From: Porites lobata | Taxonomy: Eukaryota; Cnidaria; Anthozoa; Scleractinia; Poritidae | Direction: 5' to 3' | NCBI GenBank assembly: GCA_942486035.1 | Contig: CALNXK010000017.1 | Location: 1,480,001 to 1,544,000, forward strand | Length of the DNA stretch: 64,000 nt | In this document: piece by piece, positions 47,201-57,800 of the stretch | How positions within the stretch are numbered: the stretch's first letter is position 1 | Layout: every line of letters begins with the position of its first letter | The notes under the pieces: generated by a model | The model's database searches: none | What the model saw: only the letters and a program-made list of their open reading frames with translations | What the model was told of the DNA's origin: nothing | Program-made: the position numbers and the translations under genes

Positions 47201-49426
47201 GTTGGAGTTAAATTTGTTGTGCTTTGTTGCTAGGCAACTGCGCACACCAACCTGATATACTGCTATTATAGCTGCCACACGAGATTCACCCGCGCTGCAC
47301 ATGGATAGCGCGGTTCATTGAATGCGAATTCCGACAAATTAATAAATGGTGGTAGGGTCGCACTTTCGAGCGAGTATGGTTTTCAGGGTCTTAAATCTTA
47401 ACCGACAGACCTAAACAAGGTATGCAATTTCACTATTTAGTCTTTAGGGGGTGGAATGCTTTAAAAGAGTTTAAAAGTTGGCGATAAGCTATCTTTTTGT
47501 GTCGTGCAACAGTTACTTTCCGCTGAATTTAAACTCCATTGTGTTAGTTTGAAAACTTACTTAATTCTGTATGCCCAACGAAACGACCCATAGTAATAAA
47601 ATATGGCTTAAAATAGAGGACAATTTTTGTCTTAAACAGACCCCCCCCCCCCCTTGCCACGATGGCGTGGTTACCAGTGTTCTACTAGTGCCCTATCTAA
47701 GTGTTCATGACATGATTCGCTTTTGGCCGATCAGAAAAGAGAGGGCGTGATGAGTTCAATGTATGACGAGACAAATTACATCAGGTACTCCATAATTATT
47801 AAAAAAAAAGAAAGGAAGAAATTTAAACGGACAAATTATCAGAGACGGCAGTTAATGGATACAAATTTTCCTTTAAACCTACATTTCAGTCAGTTTTAAC
47901 CGTCAACAGTTCAGAAGCGTTTTTTTTTTCAAGCCGTCAGCTGAATCAGCTGACCAAGCACTACCTGAGTCCCTGCTCAGACCTTCTACCTTTGACTGTC
48001 CATACCCAGTACCCTGAGTCAAACGTCCTTCATATAAATTATCCGTAGCTCCTCAAGGGGCCATAAACACGTCTGTTGTGGTTCAAAATTGCACTCTATT
48101 GCAGCTATAGATTAAAGTTCTAATTTTCATTAGAAGGTTTCAGGGAAGATATACAGTTGACTCCGATAACTCGAACCCTCGCTAACTGGAACCTCGCGCT
48201 AACTCGAACCAAAATCGATTTCCCCTGGATTTCCGTCATACATTTACTGTAATTTTACCCTCGGTAACTCGAACCCTCGATAACTCGAAACTCCCGCTAA
48301 CTCGAAGTAATTTTTGTTTCCCCTCAGATCATTTCTATATAATTTTACCCTCGATAACTCAAACTATGTTTTAGCCCTTAAAAAGTTGGGAAAAAACAGT
48401 GTACTGCCTCCGAAACATTGACTTTTGAATTTCCCATTGACGTGTTGTAGGCATATAGTTTACAAGTGGATCGATAGTGGAGGCTGATGTTGTTTGTCAC
48501 AAATCTAACGTGAAATAGCTTTACTTCTCAAAAAGTAAAATGCATGCTCTATTTAGGCAAAGTTTTGTCACTTTACGTTCTGATTTATAATCTAAAAGTA
48601 TCTTTCAATTTTCACTCAACATTTCTACAATTAAATGTGATTAAAATGCTCACTGTGCAGTAAAAACTGTTTTTTTCCTTACTCCCGGCTATTTTCTTTG
48701 AGCTCCCGATAACTCGAACTACCAATAACTCGAACCTTTTTCGATTTCCCTTGAAGGTTCGAGTTATCGGGTGTCAACTGTACTTATCGATCTATTTTTA
48801 GTATCTGAAAGACTCTGAGTTATATTTTAAACCCAGGGGGGTTCTTCCCTATAAGAGGCTAATGGGGATGTGCCGCTGAATGGGGTTGCATTTTCACGAC
48901 TGGAGTGAATATAATGGGGTCGCATTTTCAATAGAGTAACTAGAATGGGGTCGCACATTTTCGGATTTTTTGGGTAAAACAGTTCTTCATATTTACGGTT
49001 AGCAAACGTACCAGAATGTTTGTACATGTACAGCAGATGAAAAGTAAAGTGTTCTTCATTCAATCTAAAACATGGGTCATCTCATAAAAATAGAAAGTTA
49101 CCAATTTAAGACGGCGAAAATTACATATTTGCCCAAAGTTGACTATTGACCACAGCATAGACCATAAAGGGACAGGGGCTCTGAGAGGCTCGCGGCACAT
49201 AGCAGCAAAAATTAACCCAGGTACCCCCCCCCCTCCCCGGGATTTTAAATTACTCAAACTGTCACAAACACTTCTTTATACCTGTAGCTCCTCTCGAGGC
49301 TTTAAACTCGTCGATTAATTTCGCGTACAAAACCCCTCCAGTCATCATGAATCCAACCACCGCAAACTGAGCTAAGAAAGCAGAAGCACAAACCAGCCAT
49401 TGTCGTTTGCTGTCAGAATGCACCAT
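44232..49426 (-). CDS. SLC16-like solute carrier, gene 3
   Basis: Three exons on the - strand, in translation order: 49426-49282, 46173-45608, 44801-44232 (stop at 44232-44234), giving 426 residues. Junction phases are 1 and 0 with GT-AG signals. It is a 12-helix major-facilitator protein. Exon 1 holds helix 1 (FLAQFAVVGFMMTGGVLY); exon 2 has ERFGCRVV and the family signature HFKNSKRLSLATGIVTFGG; exon 3 starts VRMAEERGASPTEGALL, holds the helix-8 region GVGRLLFGRMAD and has GPPIAGWIYDS near the end. SLC16 members carry monocarboxylates, aromatic amino acids or related solutes across the plasma membrane; the substrate cannot be read here. The usual DG(G/S)WGW helix-1 motif is degenerate (SDSKRQW). 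The start ATG is chosen because an in-frame TAG lies three codons upstream. The tandem paralog is gene 4. Confidence 0.87.
48154..48780. mobile_element. pogo/Tc1-like non-autonomous element, TSD TA
   Basis: Inverted ends CAGTTGACTCCGATAACTCG and its counterpart GAGTTATCGGGTGTCAACTG are flanked by TA on both sides (48152-48153, 48781-48782). The interior repeats CTCG(A/C)TAACTCGAA several times. TA flanks and CAGTTGAC ends suit the Tc1/mariner-pogo group. It lies in gene 3 intron 1. Confidence 0.7.
48830..49000. repeat. AATGGGGTCGCA repeat
   Basis: AATGGGG(T)CGCA(TTTTC) recurs about four times (near 48880, 48918, 48950), next to a GGGGGG-starting segment. A related head (GGGGGGTTACTCCATTATAAG) is at 55780. 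Interspersed repeat in gene 3 intron 1. Confidence 0.5.
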
Positions 49427-49574
49427 CTTGGCCTATGCCGCTGGAGTTCACTCTTTTAGTCCGAATTGTGAGTATTTCAGAGCCTAAAAAAACCTCATTA
49501 GCGCCAAGAGGAAACGTCCCTGTTGCCGTTTGCCTGGTCAACAATTCTGCATGACAATTTTTTCAGCTCAGATA

Positions 49575-50400
49575 TATATACCACCCCAATACCACCAAAA
49601 GTCCTGCGGGTGGCGCGAGTAGGCCCGGCCAATTATGTTTGCCGGTAACGCCATATGAGAATCACATGTTTGAGTTATTTATATGCTTTCCGTAAACAAC
49701 TACTGTAATTGTATTTGATAGTCATAACTATGTAAAAGGGGGGTTTGATTACTTAATTAAATCAAAACAATTTTTTTTAGGTGAAATACAGAAAATATAG
49801 TTTTAAAGGTTAGCTTTTGAGGAATTTTGTGAAAAAATTCATTCCTCACTTCTGATTTCTGTGATGTTACTGATGCCTGGGGTGATGATGTTGTTGCGTG
49901 AACTGTCCCCGGTGGTTAATCGGCAAGTTTATTTCACAGTGACATTTTACGAAATGTTGGGCAAAAAAAATAGTGAGAACCAAGCCAGTATATTTTGACT
50001 CATATTTTGGTATTTGTTTCCTTCCTTCTGTAAGGTGCTTTCATCACTGTACTTCAAGCTTTAAAAAATTCATTATGTTTCTCATACTAAAATAAAATGA
50101 ATGTCTTGACGTTGATCACAATACAGTTATTATTGCAAAATTAGAAATCCCGGCAAGCGAATATGGGTCAGCCGATACATACCTGTCTGGAGGTCATGTC
50201 ATCGCAAATGCACGTGTTTGAATGCTGTACAAATACCGTTGTTGTTGTATTGATTACCATAGCGACAAGGATGTCGTGCTGTTACTAAGATAAGTTATGA
50301 TGTCAAAGTTCTCTGGCGGGTGTGAAAGTACTTTTACTAGGTAAACGTAGAACATACAGGTGAGAAGCACATGATGTAGAAGTCAAACGGAAACGGTTTT
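49575..50400. repeat. Duplicated 5'-flanking block A (gene 3)
   Basis: This flank, with CCACCCCAATACCACCAAAAG, GCCAATTATGTTTGC and TATGCTTTCCGTAAACAACT, is closely repeated at 61548-62735 and partly at 60850-61085. It directly precedes gene 3 on the - strand, so it likely contains the promoter. The far part (ATTGATTACCATAGCGACAA) is also shared. Confidence 0.7.
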
Positions 50401-50417
50401 CTCTCTATACAGACGAC

Positions 50418-52675
50418 GATCGAATAGTATCCCATGATGCACCTCGATTCATGTTATATTATCACTGCGTACATGACACATCATGATCAGTAATCTTCAG
50501 CACGCGCGAAGTGAACATCGATCGCAGTGCTCGATGTGGATGGTTTCCAAACATGTTTCGCTTCAGGAGGGGGACATGGGGGTTTACGGTATTGCGGTAT
50601 TGGGCTTTTTTTCATGCGGTATTTCGGTAATTTTAATTTTAACGTGCGGTATTGCGGTATCATCTAGCTCTGCGGTATGCGGGTTTTCATCTTTTTGGCT
50701 GACGGTATTCGGTGAAATAAGATTGTTCACGGTATTACGGGACCGTTTATTTGCGCTTTCTTTTCGATACAATACGCAAAACAAAACACAGTAGGACATA
50801 AAGGTCAATAAAAGTTAATATTTAGAAGTCTTGAGACATAACGGTAAATGATTAAACCATTGTGGGTCATTTTGTGACAGTTAATGGTCGATAATACACA
50901 ATGTGATTGTTGTTGCATCCAATGACAATGAGTCACCTCAAGTTGCCTTACCAGGCTTTTCGATCTGTGTACGTGTGCCAGTCTGCTACTCAGCTGTTTT
51001 TAGTGCCGTCACGCAACGCTCCTCCCCACTGGGGAGACAGTCGAGATAGTTGACCCCTGAGATACTGACATACTAGACTATAGACTCATCCAAACTCGCA
51101 CTAGACGTGCGTGGAAAGGGTTTTGGTTGGTTTGTTTTTTGTTTTGTTTTTTGTTTTTTTTTTCGCGCTTTCAAGAGTTATTTTTATTGGAGTTAGTTAG
51201 CTGTTGGGTCGACTTACCAAAAGGTTCTTTTCAGTGAAAATTTGCCAAAAATTTGCCAACTACCAAAATATTAAAAAAACATGGACATCTGGTGCATAAA
51301 TGCCTGAGATAATTAAACGCGCTAGATGGAAGCACCCATAAGTATGCGGAACCGATTATGAATGTGATTAAAATATGCGGTATCGGTATTTAGACGATTT
51401 TCGACGCGGTATTTCGGTATTTGCCATTTTTTCTTACGGTATTGCGGTATTGGGTACCCCCCAATGTCCCCCTCCTTCAGCAGCTTCTGCTTTTGAGGTT
51501 ATTGAGTTGGCTAATATTCACTGTGCTTTAAAGGAGAATTTCAGCGTTGCTTTGACTGAGAAGGGTTTTACATGTATTTCACTGATCTGTCGAGAACTAC
51601 TTGTGCCGCGCTCGGTCGCACTGTAAACACAAATTATAAGACTCGCAATTGATAAGCTTCGCTAGGTTCACTAGGAGAACCCCAGGCCAGAGGAGAACCA
51701 AAACTATGACTGATCTATAAAGTGCTTCCAACAAAACATCCGCAACGCTGTGAAGCTAATTACCAAAGGATAATTTATTACAGCATCGCGCTCAAAGGAG
51801 CTGAAGTTTACAATGGCAGTTACAAATAAAATTTAACCTATCGATGCGACAAACAATTCTCTGAAGCACAGTCTACCCGGTACTGACTCAAGCAATCTTC
51901 AAGGAAATTTCCTGGCCAGAATACTGATCTGTTCTTTTGAATAAATAAAGTTTCTGCATGATGTTTCTTTTTCGAATTCTGAGCAGGCTTCAGTTTACGT
52001 TGTGCCGGCTTGCATGCTGCGTGGTTCCTTTCTTTGGGTTCTTTTCACACTGAAACACACCGTTATACACCGCTCCTTCTTCGAATTAAAATAATTATAG
52101 TCAAATTCCTTTTAAAAATAACCTCTTTGAAAATACAAAGTGATTGCTTCGGCATAAAGGGCTCTCAAAAGCGCCCAACAGATTGTAGCCTTCATCAGGC
52201 TTTACACATATATTATGACACATGGCGTTGAAATGTGATAAAAGATTCGAAATTTCAGCCATCTTTGGTCGACAAAAAAGTCTTCAAAATGTGGGTACTT
52301 CTGGGTACTTCTTGGCTTGTACAATATTCAGGACTTCATTTTGCTGGCGTGAGGTCCACATTTGTAAGATTTCAACATATATTCCAAAAAACCTTGAATA
52401 TTCATGACCTGGTTGTGGGTCACTGAACACTTTGTGATGGGAAGACTAATTGAAACCGTGAAAATAAATGTTTCTAAGTGGAAACTTCGCTCTTAAGCCA
52501 TTGCAAATCGGAGAAATCATGTCAAATAACGAAATAATGTAATTTTTTTACTTTTACTGGAAATCGAGTGAGTAAAAGCCGACGAGAAAACGACCTTATT
52601 TCACGATGGAATCTGCTATGACTGCGATATTGCGTGATGCTTCTGGAAAAATGCATCATGGGATACTATTCGATC
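50418..52675. mobile_element. Candidate 2.26-kb element bounded by a perfect 24-bp inverted repeat
   Basis: A perfect 24-bp match, GATCGAATAGTATCCCATGA followed by TGCA, occurs at 50418-50441 and inverted at 52652-52675. No target duplication is clear, so the ends may be internal. Removing the nested element at 50567-51475 would join a short open frame (GFQTCFAS to AFEVIELANIHCALKEN, ending at 51626), which suggests an older coding fragment was split. I do not recognise that peptide. Confidence 0.4.
50567..51475. mobile_element. 909-bp element with CGGTATT subterminal repeats, TSD TTCAG
   Basis: The ends GAGGGGGACATGGGGG and CCCCCCAATGTCCCCCTCC are inverted. The perfect 5-bp flank TTCAG is present at 50562-50566 and 51476-51480. 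Both inner ends carry many CGGTATTGCGGTATT words in the same orientation. It contains no transposase. It is inserted inside the larger inverted-repeat unit 50418-52675. Confidence 0.72.
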
Positions 52676-52944
52676 CTCATATAAACCTTTACATAAAAAC
52701 CCATAAATTATAAAACGGCCACTATGGGATCGACCATCATGTTTTCCGCCATATTAAGTTTGTGCCTATTTGGTGACCATGTATTCAGAGTTTTTCTAGG
52801 CTCCACGGCAATGATTCTGGGGGTTCAGTAGGCCTCCTATTCTCAGGCCTTCTTAAGATTTTTGTTATTTTTTATTTCCGTGTATGGGGATGGAGTCTGG
52901 AACAGTCGGAAAACTCTAGAAAGATCCGAACGCTTGCCGAGTGA

Positions 52945-53030
52945 TAGCCTGTTCCAGGCGTTCAGATCGTGGGGACGGCGCAAAGAGATCCCGCGCCGCA
53001 CTCCACTATCGGAACGCCTGGAAAAGGCTA
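52945..53030. mobile_element. 86-bp TAGCCT...AGGCTA fold-back element, 9-bp TSD
   Basis: TAGCCTGTTCCAGGCGTTC and GAACGCCTGGAAAAGGCTA are the inverted arms. The flanks GCCGAGTGA (52936-52944) and GCCGAGTAA (53031-53039) match at 8 of 9 bases. Confidence 0.7.
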
Positions 53031-53590
53031 GCCGAGTAACATGATAATGAAGTGATAAATTTTGAAGAGATGAGAACGCTCCTAAGATTTTCTCGATTTC
53101 TCGCGCAAAATTCAAAATGGCCACCAATGAAAACAAATGTAATTCCACGCATGGATAAATTAACAGCTGAATTAAGTTCTCTTTAATATTATACAATCAG
53201 CTAAGCCAATGTGAGAGCTAGTTCTTTGTTCTCTGTTTCCGAGGGTGTCTCATTTATTAGCAGAAAGACTACTAGCAATAATAGTCGTTTATAACTTTGA
53301 ATTATACTAGATAATTTTCGGCTTTTCCAAATACCATTAAGGTGCAGTTACTTTGAAAAATGATAGTTTCTTTTAGAAAAAAACGGTCGTAGTAACTCTC
53401 AGTTGGTATTAGTTTATTTTGATAACACTGTAGAAACCATGATATATTGGTTTGAGCATCAATAGAAGCGATTTCCTTGAGAGTACGAAATGTATGGTTA
53501 TTTTAAATTTGGCGGAGATTTAAAGAATACTGCTATGCTAATCATTTTCGTACATATGTCAGCGAAAACGGCAATAAATGACGTTACAAG

Positions 53591-54435
53591 CAAGAGAGGA
53601 TAAAGGGGACAGAGAAGGCATCCCCCATAAACACCCTATTCCATAGGTAATTCGTCTCGAGTTACTTTTAAAATCGGGATAAAGTTACCGCGCGCGCTGC
53701 GTGGACGTTTCGTGGAGGTTTCGCATGACTAAACGCCGTGCAAAACATGTCGGGCGGAAGGAAATGAAAGCGTAAAGAGATCAAGAGCATTCTTGAATAT
53801 TGAAGCGAAATGAGTGCGTGCTCACCTGGGAAAAGGGAATCGCTGGACTCTTTAAAACCCGTGAAATCAGTTTAACTCGAAGTTGTCGTAACCTCAGGAC
53901 TTTAATAAAATGAGAAATTTCTCCGGTCTATTGAAACCGGTCTTTTGTACAATAAAGCAAGTAGGACGCCAAGTGTTATTGTTTTTGAATAATAAAAGAC
54001 TAATCAAAGAATAAATATCAAACCAGAAATTGCTCTCTTCAAACTGTAAATTATAAATGATCCTGAGAGAATATTCAGTATGTTAAGGATTTCCCTGCTG
54101 TACTGTTAGCTCTATACAAGAGAAGAAGGGCGATTCTTTTTAAATTTCCCTTTCGCTGACACAGCTTTATCAGAAATCTCTCTGTAGTCGTTTTCGTCGA
54201 CAAAACGAATAGCAATAAAGCTCTCCGCGTCTTCCGCCATTTTGTTCTGCGTCAATTCGTGAAGGACGCATGGCTCTGACCGTGGGTCATCCACGCGGAA
54301 CACATTCGCGCTATGTGATTGGCTGTTGTCTAATAGCCCTTGAGATCTGTGGTGTTAAAAATAACTCGAGACGAATTACCAGTGGAATAGGGTGTGTATG
54401 GGGGATGCCTTCTCTGTCCCCTTTATCCTCTCTTG
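53591..54435 (-). mobile_element. Non-autonomous DNA transposon, copy B (inverted copy of 34174-35011)
   Basis: It has the same ~80-bp inverted ends (CAAGAGAGGATAAAGG) and homologous interior as copy A, in reverse orientation. The flanks GTTACAAG and GCTACAAG match at 7 of 8 bases. The internal peptide frame on the - strand stays open here (54112-54303): start MAEDAESF, then IAIRFVDENDYREIS, then a Lys-rich tail, with stop TAG at 54112-54114. It lies between genes 3 and 4. Confidence 0.75.
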
Positions 54436-54842
54436 GCTACAAGCTAAGAATAGGCTAGGCTCCTACACATGCACTTCCATGCACCATACATGTAAATGAG
54501 AAAGATCTGTTTTATCCCCGTAAAAATGTTGCCGTTTAGGTAAGTAATGAAATTAATGCAGTCCCATTTTTTAGTCTAATTTGGCTAACTTAATAAGAGC
54601 CAGTACAGTCCAATAACCTGGGGCTAATTTGGACCCAAGGGCTGAAATGTGTCCCAGCGTGGGCTGGAATACTAGGCTTTTGATTGAGCTACGTATTTTG
54701 GCAAAAATTGTGCTTGAATGGCTCCTGGAGAGGCTGAATCAGAATTTGGCTGACAGAGGTGAATTGTCACTTCCGGCCAGAGCTGAAACAGATCTTTTTT
54801 AAATCAATTTTTAGTGCGGTGTAGGCTACATGTACGTGTAGT
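54436..54842. other. Spacer downstream of gene 4
   Basis: About 400 bp between copy B of the transposon and the gene 4 stop codon. No exon and no clear poly(A) signal on the - strand were seen. It must include the gene 4 3' UTR. Confidence 0.4.
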
Positions 54843-57800
54843 TTAAACATCAGTCTCTCGGTCGACTCCGGTAGACTGTAAATTACTCGTGTCGTCGGCT
54901 TCAGTTCGTGTATTCCTTTCCTGGAGTAAAGAAACTAAGAAAGAAATAAAACACCCTGTAAAAATCACAAAGCCTGTATACAAAAATGGCACTTTGTAGC
55001 TGTGAAAACTGTCGTAAATCCAGCCAGCAATTGGTGGACCAGCGCTTCTTGTAAACGACATCGAAAAATAAGCCAATCCGAGACCATAAGGAAATTTTCT
55101 GACACCCACAATGTATCTGACCAGTAATGGAGTTAACGTCACGTAACAACCCTCGAATAATCCGAAAGTGAATGCGTATACTACGAACCATTCATAGGAA
55201 CGAGCTATGATTACCAAAGTTGATGACACGCTCATTCCTAATAAACCAGTTCGCCAAATGTAGAACTTGCTGAAACGTTTACAGTCGGCCATTGTGCCGA
55301 AAAGTAAACGCCCGATGCCAGAAGCAGCAGAAGCGTAGCTGATCAACAAAGCACCTTCTGTTGGACTGGCACCACGTTCTTCAGCCATCCTCACCTATTA
55401 AAAAAACCGAATGCATACATGGGGGTCATATACATGTAAACAGAGGGCACTGGATACCAAAACCAAATGCTCGCGCTTTGACAGAATCGCTGTCGAAAGA
55501 CAAATGCTGCTATATAAATTATGTCTTTTATTTAGTAGACCTAGTAAGCTTATTGCTGGAGAGAAAAATCTCAGACACTAACTAAAAAGATTTCGTCAGG
55601 CTAGGGCACCAAAAAAACTTCATGCAAAAATCGTCGTCAATTTAGCTTTCTGGGAAACTGCCCACCTCCCCCTCCCATAAGCCAACATTTTGCCCTAAAC
55701 GAGAAGTAAGCGTTAATGATGGCTTAAGGGAGGGGTAGGTGGGCAGTTTCCCAGAAACCTAAATTGATCCAAATACCGGGGGGTTACTCCATTATAAGGA
55801 CTTAATGGGGACGTGCGACCAGCCAGGGTAAGTTTTTCGAGATTTTTGTCTTAAACAGGGTATCGATTTTATCATTTTTTGTCCTAATCAGGGTATCGAT
55901 TTTATCAATTTTTGTCTTAAACTAGACTACTTGCAGTCCGCCTTTTCTCTTAAAATCCGTCCAGACGAGACGAAAAAAGAAAGCCTGTGTACAGACGTCC
56001 CCCCTCCCTCAGAAAAAAAATGTCTCTTATTTTTTCTTCTCAGCTTACGCCCTCGTTTCTCGCGACAAGCGGCCTCGCCGCTCGCGTGCTTAGGTTTCGC
56101 GTTCAGTAACTTTGCCAAGAACTGCTGGCAGTCTAGTCTTAAAGGGGGTATCTTTTCTTGGACGATAAACAGCCTGCGCCTATGTTCTACGAACTAAACT
56201 ACAGCATTTTTCTTTTTTTTTGGTTTCGGGTTAAATGTCTTAAACAGGGTATCAAAAATCGGAATTCTGTCTTAAACAGGGAAGGAAAATCAGCGATTTT
56301 TGTCTTAAACAGGGTCAGGGTATGAGGGGCCGGGCCACACCTCCCCACCCAAGGATATATCGAGTACCCCCCCCCCCGGATCCAAATCGTCTCCCGCTAT
56401 AGCCTCCCTGCAGACGTCCCTTGGGGTTCGTTTGTCACGCATTCAATTCAATGACAAAGGAACCCCAAAGGACGTCTACGGGGAGGCTACTCCCGCTAAA
56501 GCTGTGACTTGCATGGATAATGCATATCGTACAAATTTTCTCTTTCCTTCTTACCCTTCCCCGCTGCAGTCGGTAGTACCTGCCGAAAACCTAGCCCTCT
56601 TCAGTGCTTTTGGCCAGGATTTGATATTCCATTGTATTAGAATTCAATAACGTGACAATGACGCTACCATCAACTGACGTGATACAACCACAAATGTCCA
56701 GCGCTGGCCACAAGATCCCTACTTTCCTTTTTCATCCTTAGTTCTACACTTCTCTGAGGTGTGGAAGTGTGAAATAACCCTACTTTCCTTTCTCATCCCA
56801 AGTTCCAAACTTATCAAACGTGTAGAAGTGTGGAATAGTCTGACAAAGTCAGGATAATGTCACACTTTTCCCCTGGTCACGAAACCTCTGTCGTTCTTTA
56901 CTTAGTTCTACTTAGTTCTGTGGAAGTGTGGAAGAAGTGGAGAAGTGTAGAACTAGGTAAAGAATGACAAAGGGTCGTGAGATTATCCTTACTTTGTCGG
57001 ACAATTCCACACTTCTACACTTCTGAGAAGTGTAGAACTAAGTAAAGAATGACAACGGGTTCGTGACTATGGGAAAAGTGTGACATTATCCTAACTTTGT
57101 CAGACGTTTCCACACTTCCAACCTTCGAGAAGTGTGGAACTAAGTAAAGAATGACAGAGTTTCATGACCAGGGGAAAAGTGTGACATTATCCTTACTTTG
57201 TCAGACTTTTCCACACTTCCACACCTCTGAGAAGTGTGGAACTAAGTAAAGAATGACAAGCGGTTCATGACTGGGGGAAAAGTGCGACAATATCCTTTCT
57301 TTGTCAGACTATTTCACACTTCCACACCTCTGAGAAGTGTGGAACTAAGTAAAGAATGACAAGCGGTTCATGACTGGGGCAGAAGTGTGACATTATCCTT
57401 ACTTTGTCAGACTATTCCACCCTTCCTCACCTCTGAGAAGTGTGGAACTAAGTAAAGAATGACAAGCGGTTCATGACTGGGGGAAAAGTGCGACAATATC
57501 CTTACTTTGTCAGACTATTCCACCCTTCCTCACCTCTGAGAAGTGTGGAACTAAGTAAAGAATGACAAGAGGTTCATGACTGGGGCAGAAGTGTGACATT
57601 ATCCTTACTTTGTCAGACTATTCCACCCTTCCTCACCTCTGAGAAGTGTGGAACTAAGTAAAGAATGACAAGAGGTTCATGACTGGGGCAGAAGTGTGAC
57701 ATTATCCTTACTTTGTCAGACTATTCCTCCCTTCCTCACCTCTGAGAAGTGTGGAACTAAGTAAAGAATGACAAGAGGTTCATGACTGGGGCAGAAGTGT

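Noticed and set aside
52862..53196. Overlapping frames on both strands rich in Arg/Ser
   Set aside because: They arise from the 86-bp palindromic element and its flanks.
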